From Druceiella hillmani (taxonomy: Eukaryota > Arthropoda > Insecta > Lepidoptera > Hepialidae): 64,000 nucleotides of DNA. Below are positions 52,573 through 63,485 of this stretch, one piece after another. The notes beneath the pieces were generated by a model. It made no database searches. It had not been told where the DNA came from and saw only the letters and a program-made list of their open reading frames with translations. The stretch's first letter is position 1; each line of letters starts with the position of its first letter. The stretch lies in NCBI GenBank assembly GCA_039881145.1, contig JAYKKI010000066.1:8939501-9003500 (forward strand). Reading direction: 5' to 3'. The position numbers were made by a program, and so were the translations under genes.

Positions 52573-53003
52573 TTAGTCATTTGTCCTTGAAGAATTTAAA
52601 ATAATTTATAATTAATAATGCTAATAAGACTATAATCTCAACGAGATTCAGTTTTGTGTTTTTATTTTTTGAACTCAAATCTTAAGGTTATTATTTATTT
52701 CCAAAGAATCCATATATAAAATTATGTGGATGTTAGCTGATTTATATGAACTCATAGCTAGATATCTACAATAAAGTGCCAGGAGAATAATTCATTCAAC
52801 TGCAGTAAATGAACTATATTCATTATCAGATATAAGTATGGGAAGAACGGGCATGACGCATATGTTAAGGAAAAGTGTAAATATTTAACAACAAGCTGAC
52901 AATCAATTGAACTCTTTGGACTTTTTATTTGTACTTTAAAATTTCTGTAAAAATAATAGTCATTAAAAAAAGATGTCAATTATTCATTTTGCCCGACCCC
53001 CCC
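52573..53003. other. Single-copy flank right of copy 2
   Basis: Not related to the sequence that follows copy 1. No supported gene. It ends in TTTTGCCCGACCCCCCCGGGCAAAA (52987-53011 in parts), a small G+C-rich inverted repeat that abuts the pogo-type element. Confidence 0.5.
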
Positions 53004-53019
53004 GGGCAAAACGAATATG
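53004..53019 (+). repeat. Left terminal inverted repeat of pogo/Tigger element
   Basis: GGGCAAAACGAATATG pairs with 54203-54218 (15 of 16). Immediately outside is a second, inverted TTTTGCCCG (52988-52996), which makes the end itself palindromic. Confidence 0.75.
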
Positions 53020-53056
53020 CTTGAAAGGCAAAAGGAATACACTAATGGAATAGAAA

Positions 53057-54039
53057 TTAATCTTGGTATACATCGAGAAATGGCTTATGAGCCCAACTTG
53101 TGTACTGATTACACTGAATCCAATCTTCTGTTTGGGGATCAGTGTACCCATTGGCGTACACCAAACAGTGGTAATCAGGTTCCGGGCTTTTGGTTAGCGG
53201 TTTGTCAAGACATCGTTTCTTCTTTGTCTTATTGGGGCCTGCTAACTTAAACATTTCCGTCTTTTTATTATTTACCTTTTTAAATTTTATAGCTTGATCA
53301 GCTTTGACGGGCAAATATGTAGTAGACATCTCAGTCTCATTTTTTGTGCGTTGGTAGTGTGCTGAAGATTCAGGTATTGCCTCTATAGGAGTAGCAGATG
53401 CAATTTCAAGTAAAAGCAGCTCAGTCGTCCTTACTTCCAGAGAGTCATTTGAACAGCCGTCGGTCAAAGTAGACGATGCACCGTTGTAGGAAATTTCGGC
53501 TATAGTTGTACTGCTCTTTATTCATGTCGTCCATATTAGATACATTATTGTTGCATCAAAGTTGTATTTTTCTACAAGGTTCCAATAGTTAGTATAAAAC
53601 AACTCCACCTGTGGCTTGTTGAAGCCTCATGTCCTTGCTAAAGATTTTGGCTCCGGCGCTCTTAGTACAGTTTCTGAGTGTCGACGCTTGAAACCCGAAA
53701 ACCAGTCATCTCCAGATTTTAAATTTTTAAATGGATGAGAAATATTATTCCTTGCGGCATAGTTAAAAACCACTCCTTAAAACCTGACCAGGTAAGCCCA
53801 AAAAACAATCTATCTGATTTTTTGAAATAGGCACATAACCAAATATGAACTTACCCAATTTCATCGATTTATTTCCAGGCTTAACATGTCTATGCAAAGT
53901 TCTAAATGGATTACCAAATTTTTTTGCGGTTAAATTTATGGATTACTTGTCATCTCTTACAGCTTTCAATGCCCTGTCTAGTGTTTCTTCTGATCATGCT
54001 GCTCGACCACTGTTACGTGTATATTTAAACACCATCTAA
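53057..54039 (-). pseudogene. pogo/Tigger (CENP-B-like) transposase pseudogene lacking the DDE domain
   Basis: Read on the minus strand from 54039: MVFKYTRNSGRAA, a TGA stop where Trp is usual, SEETLDRALKAVRDDK, a TAA stop, then SINLTAKKFGNPFRTLHRH. This is the psq/pogo helix-turn-helix. It is followed by a CENP-B-type segment (HPFKNLKSGDDWFSGFKRRH, then a shortened SLAR...GFNKPQVELFYTN). At about 53535 the frame reaches NMD, the first catalytic Asp region, and breaks off. The roughly 200 residues of the DDE domain are missing. The frame resumes as an acidic/basic linker with KKKRCLDKP and ends in a zinc-finger-like tail (CLVYANGY...DWIQCNQYTSWAHK) in which several Cys are now Tyr. The longest intact part is 53057-53467. 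It cannot catalyse transposition. Confidence 0.85.
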
Positions 54040-54202
54040 AATAAAGTAAAACATTTGATTCATATGTTTTGATTGTAACTTAATCTAATACATAAATACC
54101 AGTGGGGTATAAATTAAACGTAAATCCATATAAAATTAACTGAAGGGGGTAAACATGCTAAAATGAGGAAACGGGTAAAATGGTTACCCTAACTAATTAG
54201 CC

Positions 54203-54218
54203 CATATCCGTTTTGCCC
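54203..54218 (-). repeat. Right terminal inverted repeat of pogo/Tigger element
   Basis: CATATCCGTTTTGCCC. The 60 bp inside it holds further GGGTAAAATGG/GGTTACCC and GGGGGTAAAC words, possibly subterminal transposase-binding repeats. Confidence 0.75.
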
Positions 54219-54542
54219 AATGTACCAAAATTTACAAGTGTAGAATTGAAATATTGCAAATAGGTAAATAAAAAATGAAAATCACAAATTACATTCATTT
54301 ATACTAGCAACAGAAAAAAAGGAATATTATGTATAAGTAACTGATTGGTAATATAAAAAGTTAGTGTACAAACCTTTGTGAAAACCGTAAGAAAACAATG
54401 AAAATTTATTTTTTTTATCTCCACAACACGTACTCGCGCTTATTGTTTTGGTTGAACTGTCATGGCGTCGTCGGTCACACGTGCCAGGCCTAGACAAAGC
54501 ATAGTAACGCAATATATTATGGATTTTTAGAGAAAACAAATT
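54219..54542. other. Short spacer between the pogo-type element and the Helitron fragment
   Basis: No feature recognised, apart from a somewhat G+C-rich stretch at 54455-54490. Confidence 0.5.
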
Positions 54543-54882
54543 TATGCATTGTAATGTAATTGATTGCGAAGTTTCAACTGGAACCGAACTCAATAAGAGA
54601 ATTTTTATTCCACGTATAATTCAAAGAACTCAATTTCTTATAATACCTGCATTTGCAATGACAATAAATAAGTCTCAAGGAAAAACATTCGAAAAAATTG
54701 GAGTTTTATTAAATCGGCTAGTTTTTACACATGGGCAATTATTGTACGTCGCAGCAAGTATAGTTCGATCATTCGACGTTTCGAAACTTTATATTTCCGA
54801 ATATAACGGTCAAGGACATTTAGCAAACGACGGAAAAGTTTTTACAAAAAACATCGTTTGCAGAAAAGTTTTGAATCATTAA
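54543..54882 (+). pseudogene. Helitron helicase C-terminal fragment
   Basis: A 112-codon frame reads IDCEVSTGTELNKRIFIPRI, then FAMTINKSQGKTFEKIGVLL, FTHGQLLYVAASIVRSFD and a Lys/Asn-rich end. These are the 'xVxTGxxxGxxVxIPRI', 'LAFAMTINKSQGQTFxxxGxxL' and 'FxHGQLYVAxSRVRSFD' blocks at the end of the Helitron RepHel protein (SF1 helicase motifs V and VI). About a dozen residues between IPRI and FAMT are missing, an extra Leu sits in GQLLYVA, and Arg of motif VI is replaced by Ile (SIVRS for SRVRS), so it is inactive. The rest of the protein is not found upstream. The ATG at 54544 is internal to the original protein. Confidence 0.85.
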
Positions 54883-55200
54883 TTAAATTAACGACATGTG
54901 TATGTCAAATTCAATGGACAACATTTTTTTTAATCGCCTGGTTTTTTTTGTTTTTATAGGAAATATATTAAAAACAAGGTTTTCTATATTTCAGTCTTCA
55001 TTTTTTGAATTTGTTTTTTAATTAAATGTTATCTAATTTTTTTGAAAAAGACAGGCAAATTAACTGTATAGCATTGACGAAAGTATAGTCTTTGACAATA
55101 AAACTTTAATAACGTTCAAATTTAAAATTTAAATGAATTATGGTAGTAAGTATTAAAAAGAAACATTTTGTTACTTATGAAAAGAACTCATTAAATTTCT

Positions 55201-55237
55201 CATACTGTTGAATAACATTATTTTATTCAACAGTATG
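55201..55237. repeat. Perfect hairpin, 15-bp arms
   Basis: CATACTGTTGAATAA (55201-55215) and TTATTCAACAGTATG (55223-55237) are exact reverse complements around CATTATT. It lies 320 bp after the Helitron frame. No CTRR end follows, so it is not the usual Helitron terminus. Confidence 0.9.
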
Positions 55238-55309
55238 TTGTATTTTCTGTCAAGTAAAAGATTTAATAAAGTATATAAGTTAAATGTGTTACTGTTACTC
55301 TTAAAATAC

Positions 55310-55345
55310 AAAACCAATGTTTTTTTAATAAAAAACATTGGTTTT
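55310..55345. repeat. Perfect hairpin, 16-bp arms
   Basis: AAAACCAATGTTTTTT (55310-55325) and its reverse complement (55330-55345) surround a 4-bp loop. It is the second perfect hairpin within 110 bp. Confidence 0.9.
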
Positions 55346-56349
55346 TTTAAATTTTACTGGCGTTCGCCATCGACTTTATTATTTTCGGGATGCTGCCGTA
55401 CATTTTTTTTTTATAATTTACTTTCAAATATTTTAATCGCCGTGGAATGCAGCTATAACATTTCTTTTTGATAAGTGTTCACTTAAGTGATAACTCGATT
55501 CACTAGACGTCTACGTCTTACAAGAGGAGCAGTAAATAATATTCTTCTTTGTTATGTATAGAGTGATTGCATAAGATTATGAAGATTTGTACTTAACTCC
55601 AAAACCAATTCTTTTAAGCAATAAATTCTCCTCTTTGATCTGTTACTGACACGGTAATAATTTTTTGCAAAATATTTGTGAATTAGTTCTAAATCGATTC
55701 TAAAGAAAATTAATTACAAATATAGGCGTCTATATTAAGACTTTATTACTTAATACTCGTAATATAATAGCTAATAGCTAAGCTAAAATAAATATCTGGC
55801 CAAATTTTTTTTTAATATTAGACTTCTTTTACCTTATGTTTTAAATATATTTTCTTACTGTGAAATTTGGAACAAGGCTTGTACAAAATAAAAATTAACT
55901 TATTACTTAATATCTGTTCAAAATTTCGAGATCAAATAATTTTTCATATACACCCACGCGTGCGTAGTTCTGAGACTGATCAATGACTATTCCCCATACT
56001 TACTGATTATAATGTAGATAAATATTGTTTCATTAATGGTATTAAACTTATTTCTTCTCAACCTGGTATATTTTATTCACCATAATAATAATTTTAAACT
56101 AAGCATAATTAGTAATTTTGTGTAATTTGAAATTTAATATATTACCCATTAATTAGCGATGAATGAATGGAGTAAAATATCAAATTATCTTGTTTGAAAC
56201 CAAGTAAAGTAATGACTTGACCTTTGAGAATATTGACTGGACAGTCCCAACACACCTTAGGTAATATCATTATAATTTTTTGTATAATTCAGATATATTT
56301 TTACCTTCATTTGGATTTTCTTCGTATTCTGTAATAAATAAATCCTACC
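55346..56349. other. Unassigned A+T-rich sequence
   Basis: A small TGGCG-TT-CGCCA hairpin at 55359-55370 is followed by TCGACTTT, which recalls a decayed Helitron 3' end but lacks CTRR. No other feature was seen. Confidence 0.45.
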
Positions 56350-57658
56350 GGATAATGCTTTACTAATATAAATATTTTCTCAGATAAAAGAGACTAGAGC
56401 TGAAATGGCAAAATTTTCCGTAAATGACCCTTTAATTATAGTTATAAGCTATTTTCAGAATCCTTCGTTAAAGACAGAAGTATTAAATTTATTTTCCATT
56501 AAAAAACACGGTTAAAAGTTAAATTTATCGTACAAGCAGCAATTATGTTTTACAGTTAGGACCATTTAAGTACGTAAGATAATAATAAAATGTGGCCTAA
56601 AATATATCCCTTACAAATAATGAAATGGAAACAACCGTAGTTTATTTTTTTATGGACAGCAATACTTATCCCTGAAAATAAAGCAGATGTACCTTCAGCA
56701 TTGATGATACATTCGTAAATTTTATAAATCAGCTTAATCAATTCTTTTCTTTGTACAGAATTTTACAATGTTCAAATATCTTTACTCAATTGGCTGAAGG
56801 CTTATAGGTCGTTTTTAAATACAAAATATTTAGTTTGGTTCTCACTATTGAGCCTAATAACTTAATAAGGCAAAGATTTCAAGAGATATTTCCAAACATA
56901 TCAAAAGAACGGTAAAGTGAACGCGAAAAGTTTTCAAACCATCAATCATGGGAAATTCAATCCTTCAAACTATACATTTTGAAATAACTTAAGTAAATTT
57001 TTATTCAAAAAGTTTGCGAAAATTTTAAAGAAATTTTGAAGATAACTCAGTAGAAACTAGATCCTAGGGAGAAGAAAATTTATAATTCAAACAACAGTTT
57101 AAATCTCCACATAGTGCCTTTCAGATACTTGAAGCAATATTTCAGATTATATTTAGCCGAAAAAATTTTATTAAAGCTAATATTTTCTTTTTCAGACAAA
57201 ATTAGGAAATGTATTGAAATACAGGTAATATTTTACTTAAAATTTTTATCAAGTTTCCCTACATCGCAAAAAAAGGTACCATTATAAAATTATTCAAGCA
57301 TTTGTGGATTTGGTTGTCTCTCATAGCAGTTTTTTTACAAATTTAAAAAAAATTTAAAATTTTTTAATATAACAATATTGAAGGGGGTATATGAAGTACT
57401 GGATACTATTTCCGTTTTGAGTATCGTTTTAGGCATGGGTCGAAAAGGAAATTTATTAGGATTTCAGACCTATTTAATTTAGAACTATATTTAAGATAAT
57501 ATTTAAAATTTTGTCGTAGTTTTTTCAGAAAGAATTTAATGTTGAAATAACCAATTTGGTGTAGTGATAAAACATGTTATCCACGTAGGTCTCAATAGCA
57601 AAAGCTCAAAAATTGTTATGTGGGAATTTTAGAAGGAGGGTTAAAAATAATAGCATTT

Positions 57659-57780
57659 TTCACGGTTCCGTGCCTTAAAACAATAAAATAAAAACTTTCT
57701 ACGATCACTCCTGTGACTATATATCCGTCGGTCACAGGCGTTTTTTTTCAGACCAACTTGACTTGGAAACTTAAAATTTA
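57659..57780 (+). repeat. GGTTCCGT-type interspersed repeat motif in left arm
   Basis: CACGGTTCCGTGCCTTAAAA, then ACTTTCTACGATCACTCCTG and GTCGGTCACAGGCG. This resembles a repeat scattered through many insect genomes (GGTTCCGTACC...GGATCACTCGTGTGTCTGTC...). The mirror copy is at 62520-62640. Confidence 0.5.
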
Positions 57781-58632
57781 ACGTTGCAATATAGCATACT
57801 AACCCGAAAGTATCTCAATGAGCTTTTACTCAAAAATAATCATATGGAAAGTTTAAAGGGTGGGTGGGTATTAAGTACTAGAAAGGCAAATTAAAATTCC
57901 CTATTTAGTGTAGGGTATCGCTCGAAAGGGTTAGTTATAACGGTATCAATTTTTTTCATACTTCTCGACATTATATCTTCAGAGATGTAGTGAAAAATTT
58001 GAATTTTAGGGGATAACATAAACATTTTTGTTACAGGAAATATCCTTTATATTACAAGAAAACTATAGCAGTTATTCTAGGTGCCATAATTTTTTTAAAT
58101 GTGGACCATGCTTTACGCCTGTGAAAAAGGTAGTGGACAGTCTATTCATTTATATATTTATTTATGTAGTTTAATATTTCTAATTTATACGTATGTCGGA
58201 CTTATTGCTGCGAGAGCCACCTCTTACGGTCAACCAGAACAATATGAGCTTTAATAAAATATTAATTTTTTACTTTGTGAAAAGTTAATATTTGTCAATG
58301 GGTTAACAGCAACCCTATATACGTTTAGATGTTTATCAGTGTTGAATGTTTATGGAACTTTCCTAGGGCGAGTTTAACTCGTAAATAGATATTTTTTAAA
58401 GTTCATGTATCGTGTAGAATATCATTAAACAAGCTACAAGGATATCAAAATTACTTTTTTCAGAAAGTTATGTGTGATAATTGTGGAGATAGTGTGAAAA
58501 AATTTTACAAAAATTATTACCCCTTTCTATTTCCAAAACTACTAAAGTCGAAATTATGAAGAGAACAGCTAACTTGATGTTTACCTAATGCATAAGGTAT
58601 GTAGTATAGAGTGATTATCAGGTCCATAAGCC

Positions 58633-58970
58633 CTTGATTCTCAAGTTTAGCGGAGAATTATACCGATGGTTCTAATTTTAATAATTTTTAGATATATTCA
58701 TGATAATTTTACGTTTGTGAAAATATTACGTATTCAATATATTTCCACGGTAAAAAAAAGAAAATAGTTTGATCGCAATACTATATATCTTGTTTCTCAA
58801 GTTTACCGGAAAACTATGCCACTGATTCTAAGTTTCATAGTTTTTGAGATATTCTTGACGATGTTAAGTTTATGAAAGTATTACGCAGGGAATATATTTA
58901 CACGGTGAAAAAAATTTTTACATCTGTAAATAGTTTAATCGAAATACCTAATACATTGTTTCTCAAGCCT
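58633..58970 (+). repeat. Two tandem units of about 160 bp in left arm
   Basis: CTTG(A/T)TTCTCAAGTTTA-CGG starts at 58633 and 58789, and a third partial start is at 58954; periods are 156 and 165 bp. Each unit continues with ACTATGCC/TTATACC, TTTTTGAGATATTC-like text and ACACGGT(G)AAAAAAA. The units are diverged, so the tandem array is older than the palindrome. Confidence 0.75.
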
Positions 58971-59500
58971 TTTATAAGTTTACAATTCATTTTTTTGTTA
59001 CAGAAATATTTAAATATAAAATAAAAAATAAAAGTCGATTTAATTCGTCCAGTTAAATCTTTGGTCTCATCAAGAAATTGTATTCGTCCATTGGCATGTG
59101 TACAAATACATGAATTGAATGAAAAGTGTCTTAAAGATAAGTTTTGATAATATAAATCGAATGATTATAAGTTTGGAACTATAAAAATAAGTTTTGATAA
59201 TGTAAATCAAATTTGCACAAGATGGATTTTTTTTCCTAAAGCAATAAGCTCCGGAAGCTGGAGCTGATGGTCGAAGGAAATGAAATCAAATCACATCATT
59301 GCTTCTTTTACAATTTTCATCTTGAAGAAATATTTTCCTTTAAAAACAAAAAAATAATTAATAATTTACACCAAAATATAATGATTAATTTGAATTAGTA
59401 ATATTTTCCTTATTTGGGTCCAAATTTTGATTAAGTGTTGTTCGAAGCAAATAAACGGATGTAGCTCGATATATATTTTACGAACGTAAAGTTAAATTCC

Positions 59501-60794
59501 CCCCTATATGATCTGATCATTTTATTACCTGAAATGAAAATATCCTGTTACTGAGAAATTATATTTTGTGTTCATATTTGCAAAAAACACGTTTATTTTA
59601 AAAGAATCAAAGATACGAAAACTTGAAAAAATGCAATTATCAGATCGATTCTAGTCAACGAAAAGTAATTATCTCAGTTTGTATAGATTATCTACAAATA
59701 TCATGAATATAGCCGGTATTCAGCCAACGATTAAATCTTCGGCTTTTATACCATGGATATATTATATCACAACTATATAATTTTTTTGAAATAAGCTTAA
59801 AGTTACTGTAAGTATGAATGGACACGCACACGATACACAGTGCGCATACATGCACAAGTACATGCAACAATTAGCGTACGAGTAAGCGAACATTTATGTA
59901 TACGTCTATACGCAAATCGATAAACCAACAAAAGTCCAAACCAAATCAAATTAATTGTTCATTAAAATATACACATCACATCATAGCCACGTTTAATAGT
60001 TATAAACGAAACGGGTGTAGCAATTCCCATTTTTGTCTTTTTTTTATACAAATTTTAAATTGAACCTTGATTGGTTGAAACGTGTTAGAGAAAAGATAAA
60101 TAAATTTTCCTATTGTTAATTAATTTTGAATAAAATTTTAACAAAATACAAAAGTAGTGTTTTTTTTATATATGCCTTTGATTATACATAAGTAGTGTTT
60201 TTTTTATATATGCCTTTTATTATGCAAAAGTAGTGTTTTTTATTTTAGAAATACTAGCAAATTCTCGTCCAATAAAATGTCGTTGTGGTAAAGAAATGTA
60301 ATGTTACACATTTTAACAATTTAGGCGATCTTTTCTTAAACTTAAAAGTTTCAATGTTTAAATTGCCTAAATTGAAACCTTCATTTATATTTGATTATTT
60401 GATTTTAATGACAAAATTTTGTTAAAATTTTTAGAATGGCATTTTACATAACCCATTCCTTTCCAAAAATTACGCCATCTTGATGTTCATTTCATTCCTA
60501 AATTCATTTTTAATTTTATACGCAAATTTTTTCAGCTTCTTCCTTATTTCATAAATAAAACTTAAATTAAAACCCACAATAAAATTATTGCTTTGTAATA
60601 TTCGATCTTTATTTCAGAAGCAAAGTTTTAATTCTAATATTCTTCTTTATTAAAATATCCTTTTCAAAAATAATTAATTTATATGTGACATTTAAGCGGA
60701 ATGCAAGCTCCACAGGGGCGTGAAAGGTTTATCATCTTTAAATTGAAAATTCACCCTTATTACCCTCACACTACTTACACACACATAGACGGAA
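59501..60794. other. Centre (spacer) of the palindrome
   Basis: 1.3 kb of A+T-rich sequence without a pairing partner. It holds a 38-bp minisatellite (60152-60245) and no coding sequence. The 60-codon frame on the minus strand at 59688-59870 has no recognisable features. Confidence 0.6.
60152..60245 (+). repeat. 38-bp minisatellite, about 2.4 units
   Basis: AAGTAGTGTTTTTT begins at 60152, 60190 and 60228, each of the first two followed by TATATATGCCTTT. The period is 38 bp. Confidence 0.9.
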
Positions 60795-63485
60795 ATTTAA
60801 ATTTACGTTCATTACAATATATATGGAGCTACATCCGTTTATTTGCTTCGAACAACACTTAATCAAAATTTGGACAAAAATAAGAAAAATATTACTAATT
60901 CAAATGAATCATTATATTTTGGTGTAAATTATTAATATTTTTTTTGTTTTTAAAGGAAAATATTTCTTCAAGATAACAATTGTGAAAAAAGCAATGATGT
61001 GATTTGATTTCATTTCCTTCGACCATCAGCTCCAGCTTCCGGAATTTATTTTTTTAGGAAATAATTCAATCTTACGCAAATTCAATTTAGGTTATCAAAA
61101 GTTATTTTTATAATTCCAACCTTGTAAGCATTCAATTTAGATTATCAACACTTATCTTCAAGACACTTTTCATTCTATTCATGTATTTGTACACATGCCA
61201 ATAGACGAATACAATTTCTTGATTAGACCAAAGATTTAACTGGACGAATTAAATAGGCTTTAATTTTGTGTTTTATATTTAAATATTTCTGTAACAAAAA
61301 AGTGAATTGTAAACCTACGAAAGGCTTGAGAAACAATGTATTAGGTATTTCGATTAAACTATTTACAAATGTTTAAAATATTTTTCACCGTGTAAATATA
61401 TTCCCTGCGTAATACTTCTATAAACTTAACATCGTCAAGAATATCTCAAAAACTATGAAACTTAGAATCAGCGGCATAGTTTTCCGGTAAACTTGAGAAA
61501 CAAGATATATAGTATTGCGATCAAACTATTTTCTTTTTTTCACCGTGGAAATATATTGAATACGTAATATTTTCAAAAACGTAAAATTATCATGAATATA
61601 TCTAAAAATTATTAAAATTAGAACCATCGGTATAATTCTCCGCTAAACTTGAGAATCAAGGTCTTATGGACCTGATAATCACTCTATACTACATACCTTA
61701 TGCATTAGGTAAACATCAAGTTAGCTGTTTTCTTTATAATTTCGACTTTAGTAGTTTTGAAATATACATAGAAAGGGGAAATAATTTTTGTGAAATTTTT
61801 TCACACTATCTCCACAATTATCACACATAACTTTCTAAAAATAGTAATTTTGATATCCTTGTAGCTTGCTTAATGATATTCTACACAATACATAAAATTT
61901 AAAACATATCTATGTACGAGTTAAACTCACTTTAGGAAAGTTCCATAAACATTCAGACACTGATAAACATCTAAACGTATATAGTGTTGCTGTTAATCCA
62001 TTGACAAATATTAACTTTTCACAAAGTAAATAATTCATATTTTATTAAAGCTCATATTATTCCTGTTGACTGTAAGAGGTGGCTCTCGCAGCAATAAGTC
62101 CGACATATGTATAAATTAGAAATATTAAACTACATAAATAAATATAGGAATGAATAGATTGCCCACTACCTTTTTCACAGGCGTACAGCATGGTCCACAT
62201 TTAAAAAATTATGGCACCTAGAATAACTGCTATAGTTTTCTTGTAATCTAAAGGACATTTCCTGTAAAAGAAAATTGTTTATGTTATCCCCTAAAATTCA
62301 AATTTTTTCACTATATCTCTGAAGGTATAATGTCGAGAAGGATGAAAAAAATTGATACCGTTATGACTAACCCTTTCGAGCGATACCCTAAACTATATAT
62401 GGAATCTTAATTTGTCTTTCGAGTACTTAATACATACCCACCCTTTAAACTTTCCATATGATTATTTTAGAGTAAAAGCTTGTTGAGATACTTTCGGGTT
62501 AGTATGCTCTATTATAAACTTAAATTTTAGGTTTCCAGGTCAAGGTGTTCTGAAAAAAAACGCCTGTGACCGACGGATAGATGGTCACACGAGTGATCGT
62601 AGAAAGTTTTTGTTTTATTGTTTTAAGGCACGGAACCGTGAAAAAAAAATTTTTCGGCTAAATATAATCTGAAATATTGCTCCAAGTATCTGAAAGGCAC
62701 TATGTGGAAATTTAAATTGTTGTTTGAATTATAAATTTTCTTCTCCCTAGGATCTAGTTTCTACTGAGTTATCTGCAAAATTTCTTTAAAAGTTTTGCGA
62801 ACTTTTTGAATAAAAATTTATTTAAGTTATTTAAAAATATATAGTTTGATGGATTGAATTTCCCATGATGGATGGTTTGAAAACTTTTCGCATTCACTTT
62901 AACGTTCTTTTGATATGTTTGGAAATATCTCTTGAAATCTTTGTTTAAAGTGTGTAGAAATGCAATTAATTCTGCCTCATTAAGTTATTTGGCTCAATAT
63001 TGAGAACAAAAATAAATATTTTGTAATTTAAAATAGACCTATAAGCTTTCAGTCAATTCAGTAAAGAGTATTTGAACATTGTAAAATTTTGTACAAAGAA
63101 AATAATAGATTGCGCTGATTTATAAACTTTACGAATGTGTCAATGCTGAAGGCTTTATTTTCAGGGATAAGTATTGCTGTCCATAAAAAAATAAACTACG
63201 GTTGTTTCAATTTCTATATTTGTAACGGATATATTTTGGGCCACATTTTATTACTATCTCAAGTACTTATATGATCCTAACTGTAAGACATAATTGGTAC
63301 TTGTACGATAAATTTAACCTTTAACAGTGTTTCTGAATGGAAAGTAAACTCAGTACTTCTGTCTTTAACTAAAGAATATGAAAATAGCTTATAACTATAA
63401 GTAAAAGGTTATTTAAGGAAAATGTTGCCATTTCAGCTCTAGTCGCTTTTTATCTAAGAAATTATGTCGAAGAGCATTTATTGAT
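60795..63485 (-). repeat. Right arm of the 7.1-kb palindrome
   Basis: Reverse complement of 56350-59500, shorter by the 490-bp block. It includes mirror copies of the roughly 160-bp tandem units (about 61322-61680) and of the GGTTCCGT-type motif (62520-62640). The outer limit is near ATTATGTCGAAGAGCATTTA (63463-63482). No target-site duplication could be found at the outer ends, so an inverted duplication fits as well as a transposon with very long inverted repeats. Confidence 0.92.

Larger units (their letters stand above)
53004..54218 (-). mobile_element. Internally deleted pogo/Tigger element with terminal inverted repeats
   Basis: The left end GGGCAAAACGAATATG (53004-53019) and the right end CATATCCGTTTTGCCC (54203-54218) are reverse complements with one mismatch in 16. 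Between them lies a minus-strand transposase relic with its N-terminal and C-terminal parts, while the catalytic middle is gone. About 1.2 kb remains of an element that would normally be 2-3 kb. Clear TA target duplications are not visible: the right flank reads AATGTA and the left flank is a C-run with a partial inverted copy of the end. Such deletion derivatives are typical non-autonomous members of the pogo group. Confidence 0.8.
56350..59500 (+). repeat. Left arm of a 7.1-kb palindrome
   Basis: The arm matches the reverse complement of 60795-63485. Examples are TTTTTATGGACAGCAATACT (56650 against 63175), GATCTAGTTTCTACTGAG-type text (57058 against 62750), ATTTAACTGGACGAATT-type text (59040 against 61230) and TGTTGTTCGAAGCAAATAAA (59437 against 60850). 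Identity is about 90%, reaching about 97% in the middle of the arm. The left arm has about 490 bp (57172-57658) with no counterpart on the right. No open frame or transposase is seen. Confidence 0.92.

Noticed and set aside
53017..53250. 77-codon plus-strand frame
   Set aside because: Antisense shadow of the pogo/Tigger C-terminal frame on the minus strand.
55346..55385. TGGCG-TT-CGCCA hairpin as the 3' end of the Helitron
   Set aside because: A Helitron end needs CTRR a few bases after the hairpin; here TCGACTTTATT follows.
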